DNA of 64,000 nt from Siminovitchia terrae (GTDB taxonomy: Bacteria; Bacillota; Bacilli; Bacillales; Bacillaceae_C). The first letter of the stretch is position 1. Every line of letters starts with the position of its first letter. The DNA is taken from the NCBI RefSeq assembly GCF_003605405.2, contig NZ_QYTW02000024.1:21903-85902 (forward strand), written 5' to 3'. The notes below the pieces were generated by a model. The model made no database searches, was not told the DNA's origin, and saw only the letters and a list, made by a program, of their open reading frames with translations. Below, in pieces: positions 26,197 through 35,107 of this stretch. The position numbers were made by a program, and so were the translations under genes.

Positions 26197-27444
26197 TTAA
26201 AGATTAATTTTTATGCATTTTTTCAAAGCATCTATAAATCGTTCACATTCTTCCAGTGTGTTATATGGAGATAGGCCAACCCTAAGCCAGCCGTCATATT
26301 TCATCACATCCAATTTATTGGCAAGCTGGTAGGCGTAAAAGTTTCCATTGGCAGCCAAAATGGAGTGCTCATCTGCAAGATACTTACTGATTTTACTTGA
26401 AAGAATTCCGTCAATGACAAACGAAATTGTAGGTGTCGAAAGGATATGGCTTGCAGGAGTGAACAGTTCTATATCTTCGATTTTTGAGAGTTCCTCTTTT
26501 AAAAATGAGGCCATTTTTTGTTCATGCTGTTCAAATAACTCATAGGCATTTACAATTCTTTGTCTCTTTGACTCTCCTTCTCCAAGGCTTTCAATAAATT
26601 CAACTACACCGATCATGGCGGCAATCCCTTCGTGATTCTGTGTACCTGTTTCCATGGAAGAAGGGGCTTCGTCATGTGCAGGTATCAATTTATACGGCTT
26701 ATAGTTGGAAAATAACTCAGGGTCCATGGAAGCGAATCCAATATGCGGGCCAAAAACCTTATATCCTGAGCCCAATACCAAGTCTGCTGCCAGTTTTTTT
26801 TGGTCTACTGCGATATGGGGGACTGCCTGGACTGCATCTATAACTGTGAGTGCTCCTACAGTTTTGGCTGCTTCTATGTATGGCTTGACATTGTTGATGG
26901 TGCCGACTCCGTTGGATGCAAGTCCAAGGAACACAGCTCTTGTTTTGGGATGGATCATCGTTTCAATGAAGGCTTCGTCTAATTTAAGGGAATTGACATC
27001 CACCGGAATCCTTTGGACAGTCATACCTTTTTCTTTGGCAATCTGAACCCATGGGTCAACATTGGCTGAGTGATCCATTTCTGTGACGAGAATTTCCTCT
27101 CCGGCTTTCCAGTCCCGCGCAATCATCCTGGAAATCGCGTAGGCGAGCGATGTCATGTTAGCTCCGAAAAAGACGCCGTCATCATATCCGTTTATAAGGG
27201 CGGCAACTTCCGCTCTTGCGAGAGCTAGAATGGCTTCCGTCTCTTCACTCGTCGCAAAGAGGCCATCCCGATTTGCCATCCCGTTTTCAATATAATCCAT
27301 CATTCGTTGGATCGCCGGCTGACACATTTGTGTGCCTCCGGGTCCATCAAAATAAACCACTTGTTTGCCTCGATATGTCCGATTCAATGCAGGGAATTGA
27401 TCGCGTATGTTTGTCATGGTCACTTTATTTTTGAGATTTTGCAC
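26197..27444 (-). CDS. Cysteine-desulfurase-like class V aminotransferase
   Basis: 415 residues from GTG 27444, which has GGAGG 7 nt upstream. PLP-enzyme motifs include DGPGGTQMCQPA near the start, VTEMDHSANVDPW, VIDAVQAVPH (PLP-binding Asp) and GSGYKVFGPHIG with the Schiff-base Lys. This belongs to the NifS/SufS-like group, but the usual C-terminal catalytic Cys loop of SufS is not evident, so desulfurase activity is doubtful. No sulfur-assembly genes adjoin it. It is monocistronic. Confidence 0.82.
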   Translation of the reverse strand: MQNLKNKVTMTNIRDQFPALNRTYRGKQVVYFDGPGGTQMCQPAIQRMMDYIENGMANRDGLFATSEETEAILALARAEVAALINGYDDGVFFGANMTSLAYAISRMIARDWKAGEEILVTEMDHSANVDPWVQIAKEKGMTVQRIPVDVNSLKLDEAFIETMIHPKTRAVFLGLASNGVGTINNVKPYIEAAKTVGALTVIDAVQAVPHIAVDQKKLAADLVLGSGYKVFGPHIGFASMDPELFSNYKPYKLIPAHDEAPSSMETGTQNHEGIAAMIGVVEFIESLGEGESKRQRIVNAYELFEQHEQKMASFLKEELSKIEDIELFTPASHILSTPTISFVIDGILSSKISKYLADEHSILAANGNFYAYQLANKLDVMKYDGWLRVGLSPYNTLEECERFIDALKKCIKINL

Positions 27445-27823
27445 TTAGTTTCCTCCTTTTCTATCTGTTATTCTCATAGTAGCATGTTTTATTTATTTGT
27501 GTTAGAAAAATTTAAATAGTTAAATTATTAATGCGCGCATATAATAATGTGGAAAGATGAAATAATGTATTTTTCCATTTGCCAACTAAGCTGCCCCCGC
27601 AGAAACTGTAGCTTTCACTGTACTTCATCCCTTATTCTTGTTGATAGAATTACTATAAAGATATCTAAATTCATAAAGAGTGTAAAAAACTTTTATAACA
27701 AACTTGTTGACCAAAAGTAGAGCGATATAATAACATATATAATTATATTGCATACATAAACAAGACCGAGGTGGTAAAAAGAATAATAGTTATTAATTTT
27801 GTAAGCGGTGGCAAAGTATTCTT

Positions 27824-27839
27824 GGGCATTGGAAATGCA
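27824..27839 (+). promoter_or_regulatory. Weak sigma-54 -24/-12-like element
   Basis: GGGCATTGGAAATGCA has GG and GC dinucleotides 10 nt apart and resembles TGGCAC-N5-TTGCA with three departures. It lies 250 bp upstream of the symporter gene. Only suggestive: no sigma-54 activator is encoded next to this operon. Confidence 0.25.
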
Positions 27840-27945
27840 AACGATAACAAAGAATGTTATTGATCTAGTTTACGTTATAGAAAAAGCTGTTAAGTCTACT
27901 TCAATTTGTATTGAAGTCATTTTTAAAGCAATTAAATGAAATGAC

Positions 27946-27973
27946 GTTTCAAATAATGAAACAATAATGTTTC
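27946..27973 (+). promoter_or_regulatory. Candidate IclR-family operator array
   Basis: GTTTCA-AATAA-TGAAAC-AATAAT-GTTTC contains alternating inverted GTTTC/GAAAC half-sites of the kind bound by IclR/KdgR-type regulators. It is about 120 bp upstream of the symporter start, and an IclR-type gene ends the operon (32494-33273). Confidence 0.4.
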
Positions 27974-28090
27974 GCATGCAAGCATGAGCAACGAGGGCAA
28001 CTATGGAGCTTGAATTGATTGGGTTCTCTATCTTGTCCCTGCTAAACCAAAGCGTCGTTTTACAACAATTTAAGAATCTGGGGGACAGTT

Positions 28091-29350
28091 ATGTTAAGAC
28101 TATGGAAGTGGTATTATGAAAAGTCATTTATATTAAAAATAACTGTTGGTTTTTTATTAGGGATTATCATTGGGCTTATTTTTGGACCCGCAGCAGGTGT
28201 ATTATCACCTTTGGGTGATCTTTTCTTAAGGTTGCTCAAAATGATTGTTGTTCCGTTAATCTTGTTTACATTAATCGTGTCTGTAAATCACTCCAATCCA
28301 AAGGAATTGGGAAGGATTGGCGGTAAGATTTTTCCTTACTATCTATTATCAACCGCTGTCGCGGTGTTTATTGGAATTGCGATTGCGAAGCTGATCAATC
28401 CAGGAAAAGGCTTAAAAATGCCCGAAAACGCGACGTTAGATGTACCTGAAGCCCCATCCATGATAGATGTATTATTGCAAATCGTTCCTTCCAATATTTT
28501 TGAATCCATGGCAAATGGCGATATTTTAAGCATCGTGTTTGTGGCTCTCATTACTGGTTTTGCTATTTCATTTATGCGAAATTCAGCTGAGTCACAAATG
28601 AAAGATTGGGGAAACATGCTGTTAAAGTTCACGGAGGCTGGAAGTGAGGTTACATTCCGTATCTTAAATGGTATTTTGCAATATGCCCCAATAGGTGTAC
28701 TTGGTATCACAGCTAACTCCATAGGAAATCAAGGAATGGAAACGCTTAGTTCCCTTGCAAAATATGTAGGCGCTTCCTATCTAGGAGTAGCAATACAAAT
28801 GTTTATTATCTTCCCGATCTTATTATTATTGTTCAGAGTCCCTGTTTTGAAATTTTTCATAAAAACACGCGAAGCAATCATGACTGCATTTGTCACCTGC
28901 AGCAGTTTAGGAACACTGCCTATCACGATTAAATCTGCATTAAACGCAGGGATTAGCCACAGGGTAGCCAACTTCACTTTACCGATTGGTGCAACCGTTA
29001 ATATGAATGGATCAGCCATTCACTTTGGTGTCGGCGTTGTATTAGCCGCCGAAATCGTTGGGTATGATCTGACCATGGGAGCGATTGTAGCTATCATATT
29101 GACAGGAACATTGGCATCGGTAGGAACAGCAGGTGTTCCAGGGGCAGGATTGATCGGGATGTCTATTGTCTTCACTCAAGCGGGTCTTCCTATTGAAATT
29201 GTAGGGCTGACCGCCGGTGTAAATGTGATAACTGATATGGTTTTTACAATGTGTAATGTAACGGGTGACCTTGTCGGAGCAGCCGTTGTTGATAAGACTG
29301 AAAATAAAAGTGAAAATGCAGATGCTGCTACCTTTCAAGACGTATCATAA
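28091..29350 (+). CDS. Dicarboxylate/amino acid:cation symporter (GltP/DctA family)
   Basis: 419 residues with about eight membrane helices and two re-entrant hairpins. The family Ser-rich hairpin appears as TAFVTCSSLGTLPIT, the core motif as NMNGSAIHFG (NMDGT-like) and GTAGVPGAG in the second hairpin. It transports an acidic amino acid or dicarboxylate with Na+ or H+. A GGGGGACAG ribosome-binding site precedes ATG 28091. It is the first gene of a likely catabolic operon with an aminotransferase and a TPP enzyme, so its substrate may be the amino donor used there. Confidence 0.9.
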   Translation: MLRLWKWYYEKSFILKITVGFLLGIIIGLIFGPAAGVLSPLGDLFLRLLKMIVVPLILFTLIVSVNHSNPKELGRIGGKIFPYYLLSTAVAVFIGIAIAKLINPGKGLKMPENATLDVPEAPSMIDVLLQIVPSNIFESMANGDILSIVFVALITGFAISFMRNSAESQMKDWGNMLLKFTEAGSEVTFRILNGILQYAPIGVLGITANSIGNQGMETLSSLAKYVGASYLGVAIQMFIIFPILLLLFRVPVLKFFIKTREAIMTAFVTCSSLGTLPITIKSALNAGISHRVANFTLPIGATVNMNGSAIHFGVGVVLAAEIVGYDLTMGAIVAIILTGTLASVGTAGVPGAGLIGMSIVFTQAGLPIEIVGLTAGVNVITDMVFTMCNVTGDLVGAAVVDKTENKSENADAATFQDVS

Positions 29351-29433
29351 TGAAACTATTGATGAAATAAAATTGCATTGATTGGTTCCGCCCAACTGAA
29401 TTTATATTTAAAAGGGGAAAGAGGGTTCATTAA

Positions 29434-30597
29434 GTGGAATTCTTATTAAGTAAAAAAGTGAAAAATGTGGAGATACCTACGCTCAGGAAATTTTTTAACA
29501 TGCTGGCCGATTATCCAGAAGTGATAAATCTTACAGTAGGGTTGCCTGATTTTCTGACGCCAGCGCATATTAAAGAAGCTGGTAAGGAAGCCATCGATCA
29601 TAATAAAACGACATATACAAACCAAGCAGGCATACTGGAATTAAGGAAAGCCGCCAGCGATTATGGAAGGATTAAGTATGGATTGGATTATGATCCTCAA
29701 AGTGAAATTATTATCACAAATGGAGCAAGTGAAGCCCTGGATATCAGCTTTAGAACGATATTGGAAGAGGGCAGTGAGGTTTTACTGCCGGCCCCGGTAT
29801 ATCCGGGCTACGAAGCATTAGTTACTTTAAGTGGTGCTGTGCCAGTTTTTATGGATACCTCCCCGTATGATTTTAAGGTTACGCCGGAATTGTTGGAAAA
29901 ACATATTACAGACAAAACAAGATGTCTTGTTTTGACAAATCCATCGAATCCGACGGGCGTATTGCTAAATGAAGAAGAATTAAAGGATATTGCCGCTTAT
30001 ATCGAAGATAAAGATATCTTTGTCATTACTGATGAAATTTATAGTGAATTAACATATGGCAATCATTTTGTTTCCTTTGCGACATTGCCGCATATGCGGG
30101 ATAGGACAATTGCGATTAATGGACTGTCTAAATCGCATGCGATGACGGGCTGGAGAGTTGGATTCACATATGCGCCTTCATATTTAACAGAACAAATGGA
30201 AAAGGTTCACTACTTTAATACAGTTTGCGCCAGTACGATCAGCCAATATGGGGCTCTAAAAGCCTTGACTGACGGAATAGACGATGCGATTGAGATGAAG
30301 AATGAATATGAAAGAAGAAAAGAATATACGTATATGCGGTTGAGGGATATGGGCCTTGAAACAGTTCATCCAGAAGGTGCCTTTTACATGTTTCCATCTA
30401 TTAAACATTTAAAAATGAACTCTTATGACTTTGCAGTCAAAATGATAGATGAGGGGAAGGTAGGGGTTGTTCCAGGAAATGCCTTTTCCAAATTTGGAGA
30501 AGGGTATGTCAGAATCTCCTATGCGTATTCGATGGAGCATTTGGAAAAAGGGCTCGATCGGATGGAAGCTTTTATAACAAAGATTGACAATAGATAA
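29434..30597 (+). CDS. Class I/II PLP-dependent aminotransferase
   Basis: 387 residues starting at GTG 29434 behind AAAGGGGAAAGAGG. Fold-type I motifs: LTVGLPDF, ITNGASEALD, LTNPSNPTGVLL, FVITDEIYSEL (PLP pyridine Asp), and NGLSKSHAMTGWRVGF with the Schiff-base Lys. It resembles PatA-type aminotransferases. The substrate cannot be read from the sequence; the preceding transporter gene and following TPP gene suggest that it makes a 2-oxo acid that is then decarboxylated or ligated. Confidence 0.9.
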   Translation: MEFLLSKKVKNVEIPTLRKFFNMLADYPEVINLTVGLPDFLTPAHIKEAGKEAIDHNKTTYTNQAGILELRKAASDYGRIKYGLDYDPQSEIIITNGASEALDISFRTILEEGSEVLLPAPVYPGYEALVTLSGAVPVFMDTSPYDFKVTPELLEKHITDKTRCLVLTNPSNPTGVLLNEEELKDIAAYIEDKDIFVITDEIYSELTYGNHFVSFATLPHMRDRTIAINGLSKSHAMTGWRVGFTYAPSYLTEQMEKVHYFNTVCASTISQYGALKALTDGIDDAIEMKNEYERRKEYTYMRLRDMGLETVHPEGAFYMFPSIKHLKMNSYDFAVKMIDEGKVGVVPGNAFSKFGEGYVRISYAYSMEHLEKGLDRMEAFITKIDNR

Positions 30598-30661
30598 TAT
30601 CCGATGGGTTAAATTTCTCGGCGATAATGCTTAATATTATGAAGAAAAGAGTGGAAGATAA

Positions 30662-32314
30662 ATGCTATCAGGTGGTCAAATAGTTGTTGAGGTAATGAAA
30701 AAAGAAGGAGTGCAAAAGGCATTTTGCGTACCCGGCGAGAGTTATTTAGGTGTAATTGATGCGCTTTATAAGCATCCTGAAATTGAGCTCATATCGACCC
30801 GTCATGAGGGAGGAGCGTCATTCATGGCGGAAGCCTACGCAAAAGCTTCCGGAAAAGTAGGGGTTTGCATGGCGACAAGAGGTCCTGGTGCAACGAACCT
30901 GTCAATCGGTCTTCATACAGCAATGCAGGATTCTACCCCTCTTGTTGCGTTAATTGGACAAGTAGAACGCCCGTTTAAAGGGAAGGAGGCATTCCAGGAG
31001 GTAGAATTCTCCGAATACTTCAGTCATCTTTGTAAATGGGCGGTGGAAATTGAGTCAGTGGAAAGAATTCCTGAAATACTCCATCGGGCTTTCTATACAG
31101 CCCGTTCTGGCCGTCCGGGTCCTGTGGTTGTATCACTCCCACATGACATGCTGGAAGATACGATGGAATATGCAGAAGGGACCGTATATGATTATGAAGC
31201 TCCAGAGGCAAACGAAGAGATTGTAAAAAGAGTGCTCGAGAAACTTTACGAAGCTAAGCAGCCGATCGTTATTGCGGGCGGCGGCGTTATTGCATCAAAA
31301 TCCTCGAAAGAACTTGCTCGTTTTGCCGAGTTGATGAATGTACCTGTAGCCACAGCTTTCCGCAGGTTCGATGCATTCCCTAATGATCATGTAAACTACG
31401 CTGGCTGGCTTGGGTTTGGATCAGATAAAAAGCTTCTTAATTATATTAAAAATGCAGATGTTGTCCTGTCTATTGGCAATCGGTTCTCTCAAGTGACAAC
31501 CCAAGATTATACGTTGATTGGGGATCAGGCAGAAATTATCCAGGTCGATATCGATCAAAGTATGATTGGTAAGGCATATCCTGCGAAGCTGGGTGTCATT
31601 TCCGATGCCAAACGGTTTTTGCAAAAGTGTCTGGATCTCATTAAGCCTGTGGAAGATGAGAAGAGAGAAAAGATCGTGAAAGATTGCCACGAAGCTTATT
31701 TGCTTTCTTCTACCCCTCCGAAACTGACTGTGAACGCGAGTTATGCAGAAATGAACGCAGTCGTAGCCGAATTGCTGGGAGAAACGATGGAAAACACGAT
31801 TATTACAAGTGATGCTGGAAACTTTTTCGGCTGGATTTCTAAATACTTCCGTTTCACCAACGGAAATAGATATATCGGCCCAACCTCTGGTGCCATGGGC
31901 TACGGCCTTCCGGGTGCCATTGGAGCTAAAGTGGCATGTCCTGATAAAAGAGTGATTTCATTCTCTGGTGATGGCGGATTCATGATGACGATGCAAGAAC
32001 TTGAAACGGCTGTCCGTAATAACATTCCTGTCATAGCAATTGTAGTAAATAACAATATGTACGGAACAATACGTGCCCACCAGGAAAAACACTTCCCGCA
32101 AAGGGTTGTGGCCACAGGATTAACAAATCCGAATTTTGCAGACATGGCAAAGCTTTTTGGCTGTCATGGAGAACAAGTTAGAACCAATGAGGACTTTCTT
32201 CCTGCGTTTAGAAGAGCTGTTGACAGCGGGAAGCCGGCATTAATTGAAGTCATTACAGATCCAAAGCTCTTATCTGCAAGTGATGCAATGCAAAAAACAC
32301 AGACAGCTCAATAA
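30662..32314 (+). CDS. Thiamine-pyrophosphate enzyme, acetolactate-synthase-like
   Basis: 550 residues with the three-domain layout of the family. The N-terminal pyrimidine-binding domain has the catalytic Glu in STRHEGGASFMAEAYA, a central Rossmann-like domain follows (IVIAGGGVIASKSS), and the C-terminal domain carries the TPP motif GDGGFMMTMQELETA...NNNMYG. True acetolactate synthase is possible, but the catabolic gene order (transporter, aminotransferase, IclR) points to a 2-oxo acid decarboxylase or ligase. Start ATG 30662 after AGTGGAAGATAA. A terminator follows. Confidence 0.85.
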   Translation: MLSGGQIVVEVMKKEGVQKAFCVPGESYLGVIDALYKHPEIELISTRHEGGASFMAEAYAKASGKVGVCMATRGPGATNLSIGLHTAMQDSTPLVALIGQVERPFKGKEAFQEVEFSEYFSHLCKWAVEIESVERIPEILHRAFYTARSGRPGPVVVSLPHDMLEDTMEYAEGTVYDYEAPEANEEIVKRVLEKLYEAKQPIVIAGGGVIASKSSKELARFAELMNVPVATAFRRFDAFPNDHVNYAGWLGFGSDKKLLNYIKNADVVLSIGNRFSQVTTQDYTLIGDQAEIIQVDIDQSMIGKAYPAKLGVISDAKRFLQKCLDLIKPVEDEKREKIVKDCHEAYLLSSTPPKLTVNASYAEMNAVVAELLGETMENTIITSDAGNFFGWISKYFRFTNGNRYIGPTSGAMGYGLPGAIGAKVACPDKRVISFSGDGGFMMTMQELETAVRNNIPVIAIVVNNNMYGTIRAHQEKHFPQRVVATGLTNPNFADMAKLFGCHGEQVRTNEDFLPAFRRAVDSGKPALIEVITDPKLLSASDAMQKTQTAQ

Positions 32315-32336
32315 GTAATTTCATACAACAAAGATG

Positions 32337-32374
32337 CACCAAGTGGACAAAGAATGTCCACTTGGTGTTTTTTT
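32337..32374 (+). terminator. Terminator of the symporter-aminotransferase-TPP operon
   Basis: CACCAAGTGGACA / TGTCCACTTGGTG, a 13-bp perfect stem followed by seven T residues. Confidence 0.92.
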
Positions 32375-32493
32375 ATACGGAGTGGTCCTTAATATTGTAT
32401 TAACACTGTGAAACTGCCTTGCATGTTTTTCGTGATATAATAATTAAACTGACTTTGTAGAACGTTTTTAATGTTTTCAGAAGGAGGGGTTCC

Positions 32494-33273
32494 ATGAATC
32501 AAAGTGTAGTGAAGGCTTTAACATTACTGGATTTATTTTCTGAGAATGACTTGGAACTAACTTTAAATGAACTTGCAGAAAGGTCTGGCATGCCGAAACC
32601 CACAGTGTACCGTTTGCTTTCGTCATTAGAATATATGGGCTTTTTAACGAAAAGTAAGAACAGTATACATGATGTACGGTATCAATTGGGAATCAAGCTT
32701 TTAGAATTGGGAGGGCTTGTTGCAGATGGATTAGAGTTAAGGAAGAGCGCTCTTCCGCATATGCAATTGCTGCAGTCCGAGATTAACGAAACCGTCCATC
32801 TCGTTATTCGGGATGGAGATGAGGCCGTTTATATTGAAAAAGTGGAAAGTAACCAGGCTGTACGACTATATACACGTGTAGGAAGAAGATCGCCATTGTA
32901 TCTTGGCTCTGGTCCGCAACTGCTGCTGGCCTATTTGCCAAATTCAGAACGTGAAGAGATCATTAACAAAATGAACTTTCACCAAGTTGCTGAGAATACA
33001 ATCATGAATAAGGAAGATCTGTACGAGAAAATTGAAACGATCAGAGGGCAGGGTTATTCCCTAAGCTATGGCGAACAGGATACCGAGACATTTGGCATCT
33101 CCTATCCGATTTATGACCATACAGATCATGTAGTTGCAGCTTTAAATGTAAGTGGCCCAGCGTCGCGATTTCAAGGCTCCAACAGGAAGCTTATGAAAGT
33201 AAAAACGAAAGAGGCGGCTACGAAAATCTCAAATGATCTTGGTTATATGCTGAATAGGGAATATAAGGCCTGA
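32494..33273 (+). CDS. IclR-family transcriptional regulator
   Basis: 259 residues. The winged helix-turn-helix (LNELAERSGMPKPTVYRLLSSLEYMGFL) is followed by an IclR effector domain (about 80-255) with the typical HLVIRDGDEAVYIEKVES and GISYPIYDHTDHVVAALNVSGP. It probably represses or activates the upstream catabolic operon and binds the GTTTC/GAAAC array at 27946-27973. It has its own promoter region and terminator. Start ATG 32494 after AGAAGGAGGGG. Confidence 0.9.
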   Translation: MNQSVVKALTLLDLFSENDLELTLNELAERSGMPKPTVYRLLSSLEYMGFLTKSKNSIHDVRYQLGIKLLELGGLVADGLELRKSALPHMQLLQSEINETVHLVIRDGDEAVYIEKVESNQAVRLYTRVGRRSPLYLGSGPQLLLAYLPNSEREEIINKMNFHQVAENTIMNKEDLYEKIETIRGQGYSLSYGEQDTETFGISYPIYDHTDHVVAALNVSGPASRFQGSNRKLMKVKTKEAATKISNDLGYMLNREYKA

Positions 33274-33305
33274 GGAGCAGAACGTAAGAGATTAAGTTGA
33301 AACAA

Positions 33306-33351
33306 GAAAAAGCATGGCGCATTCTATAGTAGAATGGACCATGCTTTTTTG
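33306..33351 (+). terminator. Terminator after the IclR-type gene
   Basis: AAAAAGCATGG...CCATGCTTTTTT with an extra inner stem (ATTCTA/TAGAAT). Confidence 0.85.
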
Positions 33352-33360
33352 TATGTCGGT

Positions 33361-33511
33361 CGAAGAACAGGCGCTTCCGCTTTCCTAATGTCTAGCTTCA
33401 GCGCCTAGCCCCTCGAGGTCACAAGCCTATTCCCTGTGGTGGCTGAAGTACTGCCTCCTCGGGAATAGGCTTGTGCTTGTCGGGTCTGACCAAGGCGCTT
33501 CCGCTTTCCTA
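33361..33511. repeat. Extragenic TGTCTAGCTTCAGCGCC repeat, copy R2
   Basis: Contains GGCGCTTCCGCTTTCCTAATGTCTAGC, CCTCGAGGTCACAAGC and CTGTGGTGGCTGAAGTACTG, and ends with a second GGCGCTTCCGCTTTCCTAA. Its inner part is self-complementary (ACAAGCCTATTCCC / GGGAATAGGCTTGT). It ends 1-2 nt from the metQ stop codon (33513), the same junction seen for R3 and the second metQ. Confidence 0.85.
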
Positions 33512-33512
33512 A

Positions 33513-34349
33513 TTACCACCCAGGGATGACAGATCCCTCGTATTTGTCTTCGATGAACTTCTTGATTTCATCAGCTTGGTAAATATCTACGAATTTTTTA
33601 ATTGCTTCATCGTCTTTGTTTTCTGCCCTAGCAGCGACAACGTTAACCCATGGAGAGTCCTTTTCTTCGATAAAGATGGAATCTTCAGTAGGAACAAGTC
33701 CACTGTCAATTACGTAGTTGGAGTTGATGGCAGCAGCATCCAAATCATCCAATTGGTGCGTAATTTGTGCGGCTTCCAATTCTACAAACTTATAGTCGTT
33801 TTTGTTCTCTACGATATCTTTGACAGTTGGTGCTACTCCAACGTCTTCTTTAAGTTTAATCAAACCTGCTTTTTCAAATAAAAGAAGGGCACGTCCACCG
33901 TTTGAGGGATCGTTTGGAAGTCCTAGCTTTGCACCTTTTTTAAGGTCGCTTAAATCTTTTACCTTGTTGGAGTAAATACCCATTGGGCTAGTAATTGTGT
34001 TTCCAACCGGAACGATATCATAGTTACGGTCTTTCTTCTGCTCGTTCAAATAAGGTTCGTGTTGGAATACGTTTAGATCAAGATCTCCTTGAGACAATGC
34101 TTCATTAACGATTAGATAGTCAGAGAAAGTTTTAATTTCAATTTCCAAGTCTTGTTTAGCTGCAAGTTCTTTTACTTGCTCCATAATTTCCTCATGTTCG
34201 CCGGCTGTAACACCTACAGTAAGTTTTCCGTCGCTAAGGAGACCTTCAGCTTTATCGCCTTTATCCTCAGATTCGTTTTTGCTTCCGCCACATGCGGCAA
34301 GGGCTGCAATTAGCAAAATAAATAAGCTGGATAATACCCACTTTTTCAT
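33513..34349 (-). CDS. metQ: Methionine ABC transporter substrate-binding lipoprotein MetQ (copy 1)
   Basis: 278 residues, NlpA/MetQ family. A signal peptide ends with lipobox LAACG (Cys20). Family motifs: GKLTVGVTAGEHEEIMEQV, IKTFSDYLIVNEALSQGDLDLNVFQHEPYL and LGLPNDPSNGGRALLL. It captures D/L-methionine for MetNI. It is last in the metN-metI-metQ operon, 86 nt after metI. It is clearly paralogous to the product of 36940-37779. Confidence 0.93.
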   Translation of the reverse strand: MKKWVLSSLFILLIAALAACGGSKNESEDKGDKAEGLLSDGKLTVGVTAGEHEEIMEQVKELAAKQDLEIEIKTFSDYLIVNEALSQGDLDLNVFQHEPYLNEQKKDRNYDIVPVGNTITSPMGIYSNKVKDLSDLKKGAKLGLPNDPSNGGRALLLFEKAGLIKLKEDVGVAPTVKDIVENKNDYKFVELEAAQITHQLDDLDAAAINSNYVIDSGLVPTEDSIFIEEKDSPWVNVVAARAENKDDEAIKKFVDIYQADEIKKFIEDKYEGSVIPGW

Positions 34350-34435
34350 GATTCAATTCCTCTTTTCTTAGTATAATGATCTATCCTCAATGGAACATAA
34401 TAACCATAGGCATAATACAGGTACTTTCGCCTTTT

Positions 34436-35107
34436 TTAGTCCTTTTTCATCGCGGCAGCCAACCGGTTGCCCAAAGACTGCAATCCTTGTACAAGAATGA
34501 TCAAAAGAATAACTGTTACGTACATGACATCGACTTCATAGCGAAGGTGTCCGTATCGGTATGCCAGATCACCAAGTCCGCCTCCGCCGACAAGACCTGC
34601 CATTGCTGTTGCACCAATCAGGGAGATGGTCGCAATTGTTAAGCCAAGAACTATAGAAGAGCGCGACTCTCTTACAAGTACATGCCAGATGATATGTCTC
34701 GTTTTGATTCCCATTGCTTCATATGCTTCGATTACACCCCGATCAACCTCCAGCAGGGCAGTTTCCATCAATCTCGCGATATACGGTGCTGTGTAGATGA
34801 CCAGTGGAACAATCACCCCTTTTACGCCGATTGAAGTACCAACCAAAAATTTCGTAAATGGAAGGATGAAAAATAATAAAATAATAAATGGGACGGACCT
34901 GATGATGTTGATAATAATATTTAAGAGTCCGAAGACAAACTTGTTGCTTAGCGCTTTTCCAGGCCTGGTCAAGACAAGGAGGATTCCCAAAGGAAGGCCA
35001 ATCAAAATCGCAATTCCAAGCGAGATTCCAGTCATTTGGAAGGTTTGAAGGATGGCTATCCATATATCTTCGCCCCAATTATCAAGAAACTCTTGTATCT
35101 GCGTCAC
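34436..35107 (-). CDS. metI: Methionine ABC transporter permease MetI
   Basis: 223 residues, about five membrane helices. The sequence TFQMTGISLGIAILIGLPLG and the coupling loop AYEAMGIKTRHIIWHVLV with the nearby GLTIATISLIGATAMAGLVGGGGLGDLA are typical of MetI. The start overlaps the end of metN by 26 nt, indicating translational coupling. Confidence 0.94.
   Translation of the reverse strand: MTQIQEFLDNWGEDIWIAILQTFQMTGISLGIAILIGLPLGILLVLTRPGKALSNKFVFGLLNIIINIIRSVPFIILLFFILPFTKFLVGTSIGVKGVIVPLVIYTAPYIARLMETALLEVDRGVIEAYEAMGIKTRHIIWHVLVRESRSSIVLGLTIATISLIGATAMAGLVGGGGLGDLAYRYGHLRYEVDVMYVTVILLIILVQGLQSLGNRLAAAMKKD

Noticed and set aside
25927..26274. Plus-strand frame in repeat block R1
   Set aside because: It consists of extragenic repeat sequence and the antisense of the aminotransferase gene end.
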